Positions 8,064 to 17,035 of a DNA stretch of 45,423 bases are shown piece after piece (the stretch's first letter is position 1; every line of letters starts with the position of its first letter). Origin of the DNA: Euryarchaeota archaeon UBA486 (GTDB lineage: Archaea > Thermoplasmatota > Poseidoniia > Poseidoniales > Poseidoniaceae); contig DAET01000055.1 in NCBI GenBank assembly GCA_002497765.1, positions 7,670 to 53,092 on the forward strand, given 5' to 3'. The notes beneath the pieces were generated by a model. That model saw only the letters and a list, made by a program, of their open reading frames with translations. It was not told where the DNA came from and made no database searches. The translations under genes were made by a program, and so were the position numbers.

Positions 8064-9194
8064 ATGAACGTGGCCAGCATCATCATCGCCGACGAAAACG
8101 AGGGTCGCCGAAACCTGTTGGCGAACACCTTTGAGCGAGAGGGATACGATGTCACGCGACTCAGCACCCTCGCTCAAACCGAAGCCACGGCGAGTGCCGT
8201 CCTTCCTGACGTGCTGTTGATGGAAGGTGAATGGTCTCAAGGCAGTGCGTTGGATGTCTGTCAGAACCTCTCGAGTCAACCGCGATTTCGTACCGGAACA
8301 CGAACCGTCCTGCTTTCACGAACCACGGCACCGGATTTTCTCTCATCTGCAGCCATGGCAGGTGTGGCGGAAGTCATCGGAAAGCCGGTGGACATGAACC
8401 AGCTCATCGGCCAGGTCGGGCGCCATGCAGCCAAGCAATTCGTTCCCCCACCGGCGGATGTCTCGGCGCCTCAAGGCGGGGGCTTTGGGGGAGGTCAACG
8501 CTTTGATGTGTCCATGACGATGAACGATAGTCAGTGGGCGCTGCCCATGTTGCGACGATTGGTGGAGGCAGGTAACATTGACGATGACTTTGTTCGTTCC
8601 ATTCGTGAAGAAATGGGTGTCGAGGAAGACCAAGAAAATGCGCTTTCAGCAGACGCCATGACCACCATGGTGCGGTTGGCATTGAACAGGTTGGTGGGCG
8701 CAGAGGGGGCGGCCGTTGAGGAGGGGACTGCTTCTCCGCCGGCTGGAGCGCCGCCTCAGGGTGCGAACGAAGATGAAGGGGCTTCGCCGACAACAACAAC
8801 CTCCGTCCCTTCCTTCAAGACCATCAACAAAGGGGCAACCCTGGGTGAGGGTGCGGCACCAAGCATCGGTTCAACCGGGGTTGGCTCCTCCATGGAGGAC
8901 ATCCTCGAGAAGCAAGCCGAAGATATTGCAAAGACCGTTGAGTCGGCGATGGACGGTATTCTTGACGAGGAACCCGAGTACGTCGCCCTTCTTGACCAAG
9001 ACGAGCAAGTGGGCATCGACCCGGAGACCTTGTCGCTGACCCGGCTCACGGCTGAAGTCCTCACGGAATTGATGCAGGCCTTGAAGCGACCAGGGGCTCT
9101 TTCGGATTTGACCCTCCTCACGCAGGTGGAAGACGCCAGTGTCTTGGCCGCTGACATGTTGGACGCCCTCCCTCATGTGGAGGAAGAGGAGTGA
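8064..9194 (+). CDS. Atypical response-regulator receiver domain protein
   Basis: A 376-residue protein with strong GGAGGGG before the ATG. Residues 1-120 fold as a receiver: acidic pair Asp10-Glu11, helix, PDVLLMEG, and Lys107 in IGKPVD. Aligned to NtrC-type receivers, the phospho-acceptor Asp position holds Glu54, and the usual Met-Pro after it is missing, so phosphorylation in the normal way is unlikely. Residues about 150-215 form a helical region, 215-270 are Pro/Gly/Thr-rich and flexible, and the C-terminal 100 residues are acidic and helical, ending in EEEE. No DNA-binding or enzymatic output domain is recognisable. The stop overlaps the start of the MFS gene, so they are probably translated together. 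Confidence 0.7.
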   Translation: MNVASIIIADENEGRRNLLANTFEREGYDVTRLSTLAQTEATASAVLPDVLLMEGEWSQGSALDVCQNLSSQPRFRTGTRTVLLSRTTAPDFLSSAAMAGVAEVIGKPVDMNQLIGQVGRHAAKQFVPPPADVSAPQGGGFGGGQRFDVSMTMNDSQWALPMLRRLVEAGNIDDDFVRSIREEMGVEEDQENALSADAMTTMVRLALNRLVGAEGAAVEEGTASPPAGAPPQGANEDEGASPTTTTSVPSFKTINKGATLGEGAAPSIGSTGVGSSMEDILEKQAEDIAKTVESAMDGILDEEPEYVALLDQDEQVGIDPETLSLTRLTAEVLTELMQALKRPGALSDLTLLTQVEDASVLAADMLDALPHVEEEE

Positions 9195-10468
9195 GCGTCC
9201 TCCACAGTGAACAGCAACTCCGACGAGCCTTTGCTGCGTTGCTCGCTGCCTTTTTTGTCAACTTCCTCGGGTATGCATTCATCGTTCCTATCCTACCGTC
9301 CTGGCAATCACAATTCGGACTCAACGCCACGCAGGCCACGATGTTGGTTTCGCTTTGGGCGGTGCCGCTTCTGATCCTCGGGCCGTTCACGGGTCGCATC
9401 ACCGACCGATTTGGGGCTGGCCGGACCATACTGGTGAGCCTGGTGTTGCTCACCTTTTCCAGCGGTCTTTACCTCGTGGCGACCAACGAACTGGTCGGTC
9501 GTCCCTTTTTGTTGCTGGCGGCCGCTCGCATGCTGCACGGGGCTTCTGGCGCCACCATCATGACGGCTGGTTTGGCTTCGGCCTCCGTCCTCTGGCCAAC
9601 GCGGTTTGGTGAACAGTCCGGCAAGTTGCTCGGCATGGCGGCCATCGGCGGATTGTTGGGACCGGTTCTCGGCGGGTTGCTGTTCAGCTGGGGTGAAGCC
9701 TCTGCGTTTGGTGTTCTCGCCCTCATCACGCTGGTGGTTTGCCCGGTGATGGCCACATCAACGGCGGTCATCGGCGGTGCGAACGAACACACCAGTTCCA
9801 CCGTTTCCATCGGTGTCTTTTTCTCCGACAAAATTCTGTTCCGTGTCGGTGTCTTGTTGGCCATTACGACCCTGGCCACCGGGGCTCTTGAGGCTGGTGT
9901 TCCACTTTTCCTCGACGATGCGTTGGGGTTGAGTGCAGCACAGATTGGGGGCGTTTTGCTGGTGATGGTCTTGATGCAAGGGTTAGGGTCGGTCATTTGG
10001 GGCCGTTGGGTTGACCGAAGGGGCCCCACCCGCTACATGCTCATCGGGTGGGGCTGCGTCACGCTCGCCCTCCTCGGTGTGGGCCTTGTCGGGTTGGTAC
10101 TCACGGGCACGATGGCCGTCATGGCGATGATTGTCATGCTTGGCACGTTCCAGTTTTTCATCGCCGCCGCTCAAATTCCCATGCTCCCCATGATCGACAC
10201 CGCCACCAACCGAGCACTCGGCGAGGGCAATCCAGGGTTGGCCTTCGGCGTGTTTGGAGCGGCATGGGCTGCAGGCACCATCCTCGGGCCGCTGGTCGTT
10301 GGCCCGATGTTTGATGTGTTCGGGTCGTGGGCCATCGCCTTAGGTTGCCTGTGTTTGCCGACGTTCGGGGCGTTGATGTTAACGTACGGAAATCAAGACA
10401 TCCTGCATGATTGCTATCAGACAGAAATCGAGAAACGCAAACAAACCAGTGAAGAACCACTGGCTTGA
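9191..10468 (+). CDS. Major facilitator superfamily transporter
   Basis: A 425-residue protein with 12 predicted membrane helices in two halves. The loop between helices 2 and 3 is GRITDRFGAGR, the MFS signature, and a related copy (GRWVDRRGPTR) sits at the matching place in the second half. It is likely a proton-coupled exporter or importer of a small molecule; drug-efflux-like or sugar-like specificity cannot be decided. The GTG start overlaps the previous stop in GTGA, and its own stop overlaps the ATG of the E1 gene in TGATG. These overlaps tie receiver protein, transporter and E1 into one translation-coupled run. Confidence 0.85.
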   Translation: MSVLHSEQQLRRAFAALLAAFFVNFLGYAFIVPILPSWQSQFGLNATQATMLVSLWAVPLLILGPFTGRITDRFGAGRTILVSLVLLTFSSGLYLVATNELVGRPFLLLAAARMLHGASGATIMTAGLASASVLWPTRFGEQSGKLLGMAAIGGLLGPVLGGLLFSWGEASAFGVLALITLVVCPVMATSTAVIGGANEHTSSTVSIGVFFSDKILFRVGVLLAITTLATGALEAGVPLFLDDALGLSAAQIGGVLLVMVLMQGLGSVIWGRWVDRRGPTRYMLIGWGCVTLALLGVGLVGLVLTGTMAVMAMIVMLGTFQFFIAAAQIPMLPMIDTATNRALGEGNPGLAFGVFGAAWAAGTILGPLVVGPMFDVFGSWAIALGCLCLPTFGALMLTYGNQDILHDCYQTEIEKRKQTSEEPLA

Positions 10469-13134
10469 TGTCAATTCATCCAAGAAGAGGATTGAAACCA
10501 ACCATCGCTTGGGAGAGCCGGGGACCGACCGTGTCACAAGGCGACCTTCCGGAAATCTTCGGCCTCAATTGGCGCCCTGCTGCACCGTTGGAATTTTTCC
10601 AACCGCTGCCAAAAGACGCCGCCCGTGCCGAAGTTCTCACCTTCCTCGCTCAACAACATGATGCGCATTTGTTCCTCGTTGCGAACATTTGGGACCACAT
10701 CATCGGGGCCGAACCCGAGACCTTCGAGGGGGCCTCTTGGCATGCCTTCTCCGAGCGATTCATCGACGCGCTTGAACGTGGCCTCAAGAAGCAGATGGAA
10801 AGCACCCTCGGCGAGGATCTCGAAAACGAGGTGATTCCACGCCGAAGCATGGCCATGATGCTTGAGCGGCGCCGTTCTCACTTCCTTGTTGACATGCGGC
10901 TGATGATGCGCAGGCTCGCCCACTACATGGCCGTCTCCATGCCGCACCGTATGGAATGGCAACGCATGATGACCCGCACGCGATGCCTTGACGGGGCCTT
11001 GAAAGAGATCTTCACCGAAGGTGTTGAGACACCTGATGGCGGCCGATTTGGCGGGAAAGGCTTCCGTTCGACCTGGCAGGAGGGCGTGGTTGCCGTCGCC
11101 ACGGCGCTTGAACGCCAGCCCGACGCTCCACGAGACGCCCGCCCCGGCCAAGGTTACGACGGCGACCTCGTCGCCCCCATGATTCGTGATATTGGCCTTG
11201 GCTTGGCCATGGGTGATACATCGCTTGACGTGATGGCGGCCAACCTTGGAAAGGTCGGTTCGAATCAAAACGGCGGATGGGACGACGCCGGTGGACGAGA
11301 TTTGCACGTTGGTGCGTGGCATGTCGGGGTGCTCCCGCCCACCGCACCGTTGCCGATCGCCGCGGCGACCATGACCGGACTGGCCTTCGCTGCATGGCGT
11401 CAATCCCTCGACCGATTTCACGTGGCCTGCATTGGCGAGGGTGCTTCTTCCTCCGGGGAGTTTTGGGAAGCCATGAACCTCGCCGGCGCCCGCGGTCTTC
11501 CCATCACCTACATTCTCCAGAACAACCAAATCGCCCTTGATACGCCGCCTGCGAAGCAATCGGGTGTCGAGGTGTGGGCGGACAAGGCAGCCGCCATGGG
11601 CTTTCCAGCATGGACCATCGATGGCTCTGACCCGGCAGCATGGCACGCTTCCGCAGCCGTGGCTCGAGAATTTTCGATGGCCGGTGGTGGCCCTACCTTG
11701 ATTCACGTTGAGACGATGCGTGGTTGTGGGCATGCTCACCACCACGACGATCTCTATCTCGGCAATCCCAGCGGCACCCCAGCAGGCTATGTCGACCGTG
11801 AGCTGTTGGACTATTGGGCGGCCAAAGACCCGATTCCCACACATCGCTCGTTGTTGCTGGACATGGGCGTTGACGAGGCCGACCTTGAAGCCATGGAAGC
11901 GGAGGAAGCCGCCGCTGTCGAGCAGGCCAAGGCATCGCTGTTGGCGATGGAATGGCCAGAACCTGAAACTGTCACCAAGGGTGTCACCACGCTCCACGAT
12001 GCTGACACCCATGCCGACCACCTGAACCGCTACACAGGCACAAGCCGTTCCGAACTCACGGACGCACCGCTCGATGTGGGTCAAGTGGCCTGGGAGTATG
12101 TCGAGAAGGGCGGTTGGACGTACGCTCGCGCCATCCAGCAGGCCATGGCTGACATTGCCACGATGCACGGCGAAGACTGCGTCTTCATCGGTGAGGACAT
12201 GGAAGTTGCTGGTGCGTTTGGCATGAACATGGCGCTGAAGAACGCAGGACACACGGACAAACTCATCGACATGCCCCTGTGCGAAGCCGTGATTGTTCAC
12301 ACCGGCGTTGGTGCCGCGCTCTCGGGCATGAAACCCATGGTTGAGATTCAGTTTGGCGGGTTCGCCGCCCTTGGATTCAACGCTTTGGTGAACAACGCAG
12401 CGATGCTTCGCTGGCGTTGGGGTGCAGACTGCCCGATGACCATTCGCATTCCCTTGGGTGCACGAACCCGCTCAGGTCCGTTCCACGCGAACATGATCGA
12501 ATCCTGGTTTGCCAACGATCCCGGACTCGTCGTCATGGCCCCGGGAACGCCGCAGGATGCCTACGACTTGCTCATGGAAGGCGCTCAACTTCCCGATCCA
12601 GTCTTGATGCTCGAACACATCGGCCTTTACGGCTTGCGAGGCGGCTTGACCGGGTGGGGCATGAACATCAACCAGAAGGTGGACACCGACACGGTCAATC
12701 AGCACATCACCGAAGGTCGACCCTACAAATTGGGGCGGGCCGAAGTGATTCGCGGCGGTCGAGACATCACCCTCGTCACCTGGGGCGCCATGGTCCACAT
12801 CGCCTTGCAGGCCGCCGAAGTTCTCGCTGCTGAAGACATCGAAGTTGAGGTGGTGGACCTGCGGACGTTGATTCCTTTCGATTCAGCCACGTGTGTTGCT
12901 TCGGTTCAGCGCACGGGCCGCCTTGTGGTCCTGCAAGAAGGTCAATGGTCAGGCGGCCTCGGCCATACCGTGCAATCTCGAATCATGGAGGAGTGCTTCT
13001 ACGAACTCGAGTCCGCTCCAACCGTCATCGGTGCCCTGGACACACCCGTGCCGTTTGCACCGCCGTTGGAGAACCACACCATTCCTTCCCTCGAGCACGT
13101 GGTCGAGATGCTTCGTGCCTCGTTCAAGGCTTGA
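10468..13134 (+). CDS. 2-oxoacid dehydrogenase E1, fused alpha and beta subunits
   Basis: An 888-residue thiamin-diphosphate enzyme. After an N-terminal extension of about 150 residues come an E1-alpha domain (about 160-520) with the ThDP motif GEGASSSGEFWEAMN followed by LQNNQIALDTP, and an E1-beta domain (about 545-885) with VFIGEDMEV, the catalytic-partner region MPLCEAVIVHTGVGAALSGMKP and RIPLGARTR. It decarboxylates a 2-oxoacid (pyruvate or branched-chain) and acylates the lipoyl group of an E2. In many organisms these are two genes; here they are one polypeptide. No E2 or E3 gene is nearby. The ATG overlaps the transporter stop; a TTG one codon earlier is possible. The last 11 bases overlap the convergent aquaporin gene. 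Confidence 0.88.
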   Translation: MSIHPRRGLKPTIAWESRGPTVSQGDLPEIFGLNWRPAAPLEFFQPLPKDAARAEVLTFLAQQHDAHLFLVANIWDHIIGAEPETFEGASWHAFSERFIDALERGLKKQMESTLGEDLENEVIPRRSMAMMLERRRSHFLVDMRLMMRRLAHYMAVSMPHRMEWQRMMTRTRCLDGALKEIFTEGVETPDGGRFGGKGFRSTWQEGVVAVATALERQPDAPRDARPGQGYDGDLVAPMIRDIGLGLAMGDTSLDVMAANLGKVGSNQNGGWDDAGGRDLHVGAWHVGVLPPTAPLPIAAATMTGLAFAAWRQSLDRFHVACIGEGASSSGEFWEAMNLAGARGLPITYILQNNQIALDTPPAKQSGVEVWADKAAAMGFPAWTIDGSDPAAWHASAAVAREFSMAGGGPTLIHVETMRGCGHAHHHDDLYLGNPSGTPAGYVDRELLDYWAAKDPIPTHRSLLLDMGVDEADLEAMEAEEAAAVEQAKASLLAMEWPEPETVTKGVTTLHDADTHADHLNRYTGTSRSELTDAPLDVGQVAWEYVEKGGWTYARAIQQAMADIATMHGEDCVFIGEDMEVAGAFGMNMALKNAGHTDKLIDMPLCEAVIVHTGVGAALSGMKPMVEIQFGGFAALGFNALVNNAAMLRWRWGADCPMTIRIPLGARTRSGPFHANMIESWFANDPGLVVMAPGTPQDAYDLLMEGAQLPDPVLMLEHIGLYGLRGGLTGWGMNINQKVDTDTVNQHITEGRPYKLGRAEVIRGGRDITLVTWGAMVHIALQAAEVLAAEDIEVEVVDLRTLIPFDSATCVASVQRTGRLVVLQEGQWSGGLGHTVQSRIMEECFYELESAPTVIGALDTPVPFAPPLENHTIPSLEHVVEMLRASFKA

Positions 13135-13750
13135 CGGTGTCAGGAAAGAATCGGTGCTTGACATCAACGGCCAACCACGCACCCAGCGTGGTTGAGACGA
13201 CGTAAAACGGCAGGCTGGCCCACATGGCGTTGAGGGCGTTGGGACCGAAGGTGCGAGCCGGGTTCATGCTGGCGCCCGTGAGCGGGCCAGCCATCAGCGC
13301 CAACAAGGCGACGGTTGCACCGACCCAAACGGCCACCATCGGGCGAGAATCCGTCCTTTGTACGATGTACAGGATGCTCACCATCAGCCCGCAGGTGATG
13401 GCGATTTCAATCGAGAATCCGGTCACCAGTGAAAGGCTCGGAATGACGTTGGTGGGTGCAGCACCGGCCACTAAACTCGCTCCCGTCAGCGCACCAAGGT
13501 ATTGGGCGACCATGTACGTCGGCAGAAGGCGCCCCTCAAGTTGTCCATCCCTCCAAAACGCCACGCTGACGGCGGGGTTGATGTGAGCACCACTCAAGGG
13601 TCCGAACAGGAGAATGGCGAGGGTAACCACCGCCCCGAAGGTCAGGGACACCAACCCGTGACTGGCGCCCCAAGCCACGCTGCCACAGCCCACAGCGACC
13701 ATGAGGGCAGTGCCGAAGAACTCTCCCGTTGCCTCTCGCTTCACAAACAT
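13124..13750 (-). CDS. Aquaporin / MIP family channel
   Basis: A 208-residue channel with six membrane helices and both pore motifs: HINPAVSVA (Asn58-Pro-Ala) and SMNPARTFGP in the second half, with the Arg after the second NPA that forms part of the selectivity filter. It passes water and possibly glycerol or other small neutral solutes. It is somewhat shorter than the usual 230-280 residues, mainly through short loops and tails. Its 3' end overlaps the convergent E1 gene by 11 bases, so the two transcripts are antisense at their ends. Confidence 0.9.
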   Translation of the reverse strand: MFVKREATGEFFGTALMVAVGCGSVAWGASHGLVSLTFGAVVTLAILLFGPLSGAHINPAVSVAFWRDGQLEGRLLPTYMVAQYLGALTGASLVAGAAPTNVIPSLSLVTGFSIEIAITCGLMVSILYIVQRTDSRPMVAVWVGATVALLALMAGPLTGASMNPARTFGPNALNAMWASLPFYVVSTTLGAWLAVDVKHRFFPDTVKP

Positions 13751-13890
13751 TCCAGCGCCACTCGGTTCAAAGGCTCTGTGAACTCATCACCACCGTGGCA
13801 TTCGGTGGCAACCGTCAAGAAGTGGGGGTCGTTCCAAGACGCATGGGAGACGACGCTGTTGCCTCCCCAACGGGCATTCCCCAACTTTTG

Positions 13891-14973
13891 ATGAGTAACA
13901 CGCTTGTGCTCAACGGCGCTCTGTTTCTCGGGATTTTGGCCCTCCACACGCTGCTTGAGGATTCGAGCATCAACAACAACTACGTCTCGCTCGTCCTGCT
14001 TGCGATGGCCCTCGCCCTCCTCATCAAATCCGCCGACTTCTTCATCGAAGGAGCCAAAGGGCTCGCTTACCGTGCCGGCCTTCCCGAAGTTGTCATCGGG
14101 TTGACCATCGTGTCCATCGGCACCTCGCTTCCCGAAATTCTGGTCACCTCCACCGCAGCCGCCGATGTCGCTACCAACCCAGAAATCGGCGACCTCGCCA
14201 TTGGTGGCATCTACGGCTCCATTTTGGTTCAAATCACCTTGATTTTGGGTGTGGTCGTTGCCTTCCGTGGAGTCAAGGTTCGCCCTTCGTGGCTGAAGCG
14301 GGACGGGATGATCATGTTCTCCTCGATCGGTCTCTTGACCGTGTTTTTGTTCACCGGCGATGGATTGAGTCGAATCGAGGGCGCCATCTTGATGTCCCTC
14401 TACATCGCCTACATCTACTGGCTTCTTTCCCACCGAGATGAGATTCTCGAAGAGGAACTTAGCGGCGGTGAACAGGTTGAACGAAAGTTGGACCGCACCA
14501 CCGCTGCCTACGGTTTCATGGTCACCTCCGGTCTGTTGTTGGCCCTCTTCGCCGCACACCATTTGGTCAACGTCGCCAGCGACATGGCGTACGCCCTCAA
14601 CGTCCCCCACGCTGTCATTGGCACCACCGTGTCTGGCCTTGGGACGTCGCTTCCTGAACTCACCATCGCCTTCTTGGCCGCCAAGCGCAGTCAAGGCGTC
14701 GCCATTGGTACCCTGATTGGCTCCAACATCACCGACCCGCTCCTCTCCATCGGTTTCGCTTCGGTCGTCTATCCGCTGGCGTTGACCGAGGCGAGTTTTG
14801 CGCTCACGGCTTATGTCATCATCCCCGCCACCTTTGTCGGCACCGGTGTCGCTCTGCTCATGATGCGTTCCGAGTACGAATTCAAGCGATGGGAAGGCGT
14901 GGTGTTGATTTTCATCTACGTTCTGTTTTTGGCAGCGCTCGCAGCAGAACGGCTCGGCTACCTTGTGCTCTGA
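13891..14973 (+). CDS. Calcium/cation antiporter (CaCA family, Na+/Ca2+ exchanger-like)
   Basis: A 360-residue membrane protein with 10-11 helices and two homologous halves. Each half holds an alpha repeat with the ion-binding acidic residue: GLTIVSIGTSLPEILVTSTA in the first, and GTTVSGLGTSLPELTIAFLA followed by GTLIGSNITDPLLSIG in the second. The acidic loop LSHRDEILEEELSGGEQVE separates the halves. It exchanges Ca2+ or another cation for Na+, H+ or K+ across the cytoplasmic membrane. The frame is open further upstream, but the hydrophobic start at ATG 13891 (MSNTLVLNGALFLG) matches the family, and the preceding codons are polar with no family resemblance. Confidence 0.88.
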   Translation: MSNTLVLNGALFLGILALHTLLEDSSINNNYVSLVLLAMALALLIKSADFFIEGAKGLAYRAGLPEVVIGLTIVSIGTSLPEILVTSTAAADVATNPEIGDLAIGGIYGSILVQITLILGVVVAFRGVKVRPSWLKRDGMIMFSSIGLLTVFLFTGDGLSRIEGAILMSLYIAYIYWLLSHRDEILEEELSGGEQVERKLDRTTAAYGFMVTSGLLLALFAAHHLVNVASDMAYALNVPHAVIGTTVSGLGTSLPELTIAFLAAKRSQGVAIGTLIGSNITDPLLSIGFASVVYPLALTEASFALTAYVIIPATFVGTGVALLMMRSEYEFKRWEGVVLIFIYVLFLAALAAERLGYLVL

Positions 14974-15016
14974 GGCCACCTGCGAAGCGTCTCATCTAAT
15001 CGCTCTTAAGGGACCG

Positions 15017-16180
15017 ATGCTTGGCCTGTTCATGGTGGACTTCCAACTCGACGAGATGCAAGCCATGCTCAAGGAACTCGCTAACGAGTTTGCTCGCGAC
15101 GAAATCCGTCCCCATGCTGAACACTGGGATGAAACGGCGCATTACCCCAAAGAAACCATCCAGGCAGCGCACGAGATGGGCCTGCTCAACCTCCACATTC
15201 CGGAGGCTTATGGGGGGGCCGGTTTGGGTTCGTTTGAGGAAGTCTTGGTCAACGAAGAACTCGCTTGGGGCGATCCTGGTTTCGCTACGGCAGCTTACGC
15301 CACGGCCTTGGCCAGCGCGCCCATCATCACCGGGGCGACCGAGGAGCAGAAAGAGCACTGGCTACGAAAGATTGCTGAAGAGGGGGCGCTTGCTTCCTAC
15401 GCCGTCACGGAACCAGGCGCCGGTTCCGACGTGGCTGCTTGCAAAACCACGGCCATTCGTGAGGGCGACGAATACGTCATCAACGGTTCAAAGATGTGGA
15501 TCACAGGCGCCGGCCACGCTGACTTCTTCTTCGTGCTCGCCAAGACCGACCCGGACGCAGGGTACCGCGGCATGTCGGGTTTCGTCGTCGAAAAGGATGC
15601 GGCCGGCTTCTCACTGGGCAAGAAAGAGACCAACATGGGGCAGCGATGTTCCGACACGCGGTCCATCACGTTCGATGACGTTCGCGTGCCGGCCGACCAT
15701 CTCATCGGTGGCTCAGAGTCAGGCGGTTGGATGAACGCCATGAAGGCGTTTGACATGAGCCGACCGAACATCGCCGCTCATGCCACGGGCCTTGCCCGTG
15801 CAGCCTACGAGCACGCCCTTCAGTACTCCAGCGAACGCCAGACGTTCGGCAAGCCCCTCCACCAACATCAGGCCATCCAGTTCATGCTCGCTGACATGAA
15901 GACCAACATCGAAGCGGCTCGCATGCTCACATGGAAATCCGCAGCAGAGTACGATGCAGGCGTGAGAAACACCGAGTCGGCGGCTCATGCCAAGCGGTTT
16001 GCGGCCGACATGGCCATGCAGGTAACCACCGATGCCGTCCAGGTGTACGGTGGCTACGGCTATTCAGAAGAATACCCCGTCGCTCGCCTCATGCGTGGCG
16101 CTAAGGTCATGCAAATTTACGAGGGCTCGTCCCAAGTGCAGCGCATGATCATCGGCCGCGAAATCACCAAGGGACTTTGA
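15017..16180 (+). CDS. Acyl-CoA dehydrogenase
   Basis: A 387-residue FAD enzyme of normal family length. It shows the N-terminal helix DFQLDEMQAMLKELANEFA, the first signature AVTEPGAGSDVAACKTTA, the second signature with VYGGYGYSEEYPVARLMR, and the catalytic Glu in MQIYEGSSQVQRMIIGREI. It introduces a 2,3-double bond into an acyl-CoA and passes electrons to an electron-transfer flavoprotein. Chain length or branched-chain specificity is not evident. ATG 15017 is chosen because AAGGG lies a few bases upstream; ATG 15032 (MVDFQL) fits the usual protein start and is equally possible. It abuts the convergent gene at 16181 with no gap. Confidence 0.93.
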   Translation: MLGLFMVDFQLDEMQAMLKELANEFARDEIRPHAEHWDETAHYPKETIQAAHEMGLLNLHIPEAYGGAGLGSFEEVLVNEELAWGDPGFATAAYATALASAPIITGATEEQKEHWLRKIAEEGALASYAVTEPGAGSDVAACKTTAIREGDEYVINGSKMWITGAGHADFFFVLAKTDPDAGYRGMSGFVVEKDAAGFSLGKKETNMGQRCSDTRSITFDDVRVPADHLIGGSESGGWMNAMKAFDMSRPNIAAHATGLARAAYEHALQYSSERQTFGKPLHQHQAIQFMLADMKTNIEAARMLTWKSAAEYDAGVRNTESAAHAKRFAADMAMQVTTDAVQVYGGYGYSEEYPVARLMRGAKVMQIYEGSSQVQRMIIGREITKGL

Positions 16181-16960
16181 TCAGCGACGACCTTTCCTGA
16201 GGTTGTCCTCGAGTTGCCAGACCTGTTGGTCGTCGTGATGCCAAGGGGTTGGCTCACTCGTCGCCCGCCGTTCCTGTCGTTCCATCCAATCGTCCAACTG
16301 GCGGTGTTCGATTTCATCGGCCTCGTCCTCAAAGGGTAAGGGGGCGAAGAGTTCGGTGAGCGCCCAGAGTGCAGGGTCCACGATCGGCTCGCTGAACTCA
16401 TCAAACTCGTCGTACATGTAAGCGGCTTCGTCGTCTTCGTCGTAGACCTCCTCCTCCATGATGACCCCTTCCTCGCTGAACTGATACACGCCTTCGAGGG
16501 CTTCTCGGGGTGAGACGATGAACTGGGCCAAGAGGGGAATTCGCATGGCCGTGGTTTTGTCGTTTTGAAGGGCCAACGCAAGGGCAGCGATTTGGTCGCC
16601 GATGGGGAGGTTAAGGGAACGTTGCGTCGGGTGCATGCACAGGGCGACCATGAACGGCGTCGGCTCGGTGATGTCTTGTTTCCATGCACCCGCATCGATG
16701 CTGGTCCGCCAGTGGACTTCTTTCACTTCTCTGTACTCGCCCTCAACGTCAACGTAATCTTCGACATAATGTGCGTGCAATCCGACCCTGTACCACCTGC
16801 GTGAAGCACCCCGAATGACCACCCTTGGCAACCCTTGCTGGTCCAATGCAAGGGTCATTGCGCTGGAACCTTCTACAATGGAATCGAGAAAACGCATGGA
16901 TTTCACGTGCGCATCACGCGCAGCCCTCGGCCAGTGTCCAGGTGGGTTCCAAGCAGTCAT
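16181..16960 (-). CDS. Acidic protein of unknown function beside mocA
   Basis: A 259-residue soluble protein that I do not recognise. The N-terminal half is a mix of strands with charged loops (GASRRWYRVGLHAHYVEDYV, then VKEVHWRTSIDAGAWK). The middle holds PFMVALCMHPTQRSLNLPIG, and the C-terminal third is strongly acidic (EEEVYDEDDEAAYMYDEFDEF). No signal peptide or membrane segment is seen. I start at ATG 16960 because a TATA-like box lies about 25 bases upstream, which predicts a leaderless message beginning at this ATG; an in-frame ATG at 16996 is the alternative and lies upstream of that box. It is divergent from the molybdenum cofactor gene mocA and shares its promoter region, which is the only hint to its role. 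Confidence 0.6.
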   Translation of the reverse strand: MTAWNPPGHWPRAARDAHVKSMRFLDSIVEGSSAMTLALDQQGLPRVVIRGASRRWYRVGLHAHYVEDYVDVEGEYREVKEVHWRTSIDAGAWKQDITEPTPFMVALCMHPTQRSLNLPIGDQIAALALALQNDKTTAMRIPLLAQFIVSPREALEGVYQFSEEGVIMEEEVYDEDDEAAYMYDEFDEFSEPIVDPALWALTELFAPLPFEDEADEIEHRQLDDWMERQERRATSEPTPWHHDDQQVWQLEDNLRKGRR

Positions 16961-16979
16961 GCGAGGGAAGTTCCCCGAG

Positions 16980-16990
16980 CCTATATCAAG
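16980..16990. promoter_or_regulatory. Divergent TATA-like element between the acidic protein and mocA
   Basis: CCTATATCAAG on the plus strand, TTGATATAGG on the minus strand, the only AT-rich run in the gap. On the minus strand its centre is about 25 bases from ATG 16960, which predicts a leaderless transcript. On the plus strand the same distance points to about 17010, giving a leader of about 26 bases before ATG 17036. One box could serve both directions. Confidence 0.45.
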
Positions 16991-17035
16991 GCCCATTCAG
17001 CAAACAACCAAAACACAGCCCAGCCTGTCCAAACC

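Noticed and set aside
10534..12300. A 588-codon open frame on the minus strand, antisense to the E1 gene
   Set aside because: It has no recognisable domain and a composition typical of an antisense shadow in GC-rich DNA. The plus strand encodes an unmistakable E1.
13741..14979. A 412-codon open frame antisense to the cation antiporter
   Set aside because: Very rich in Gly, Asp, Glu, His and Gln, as expected from reading a membrane protein gene backwards; no motif.
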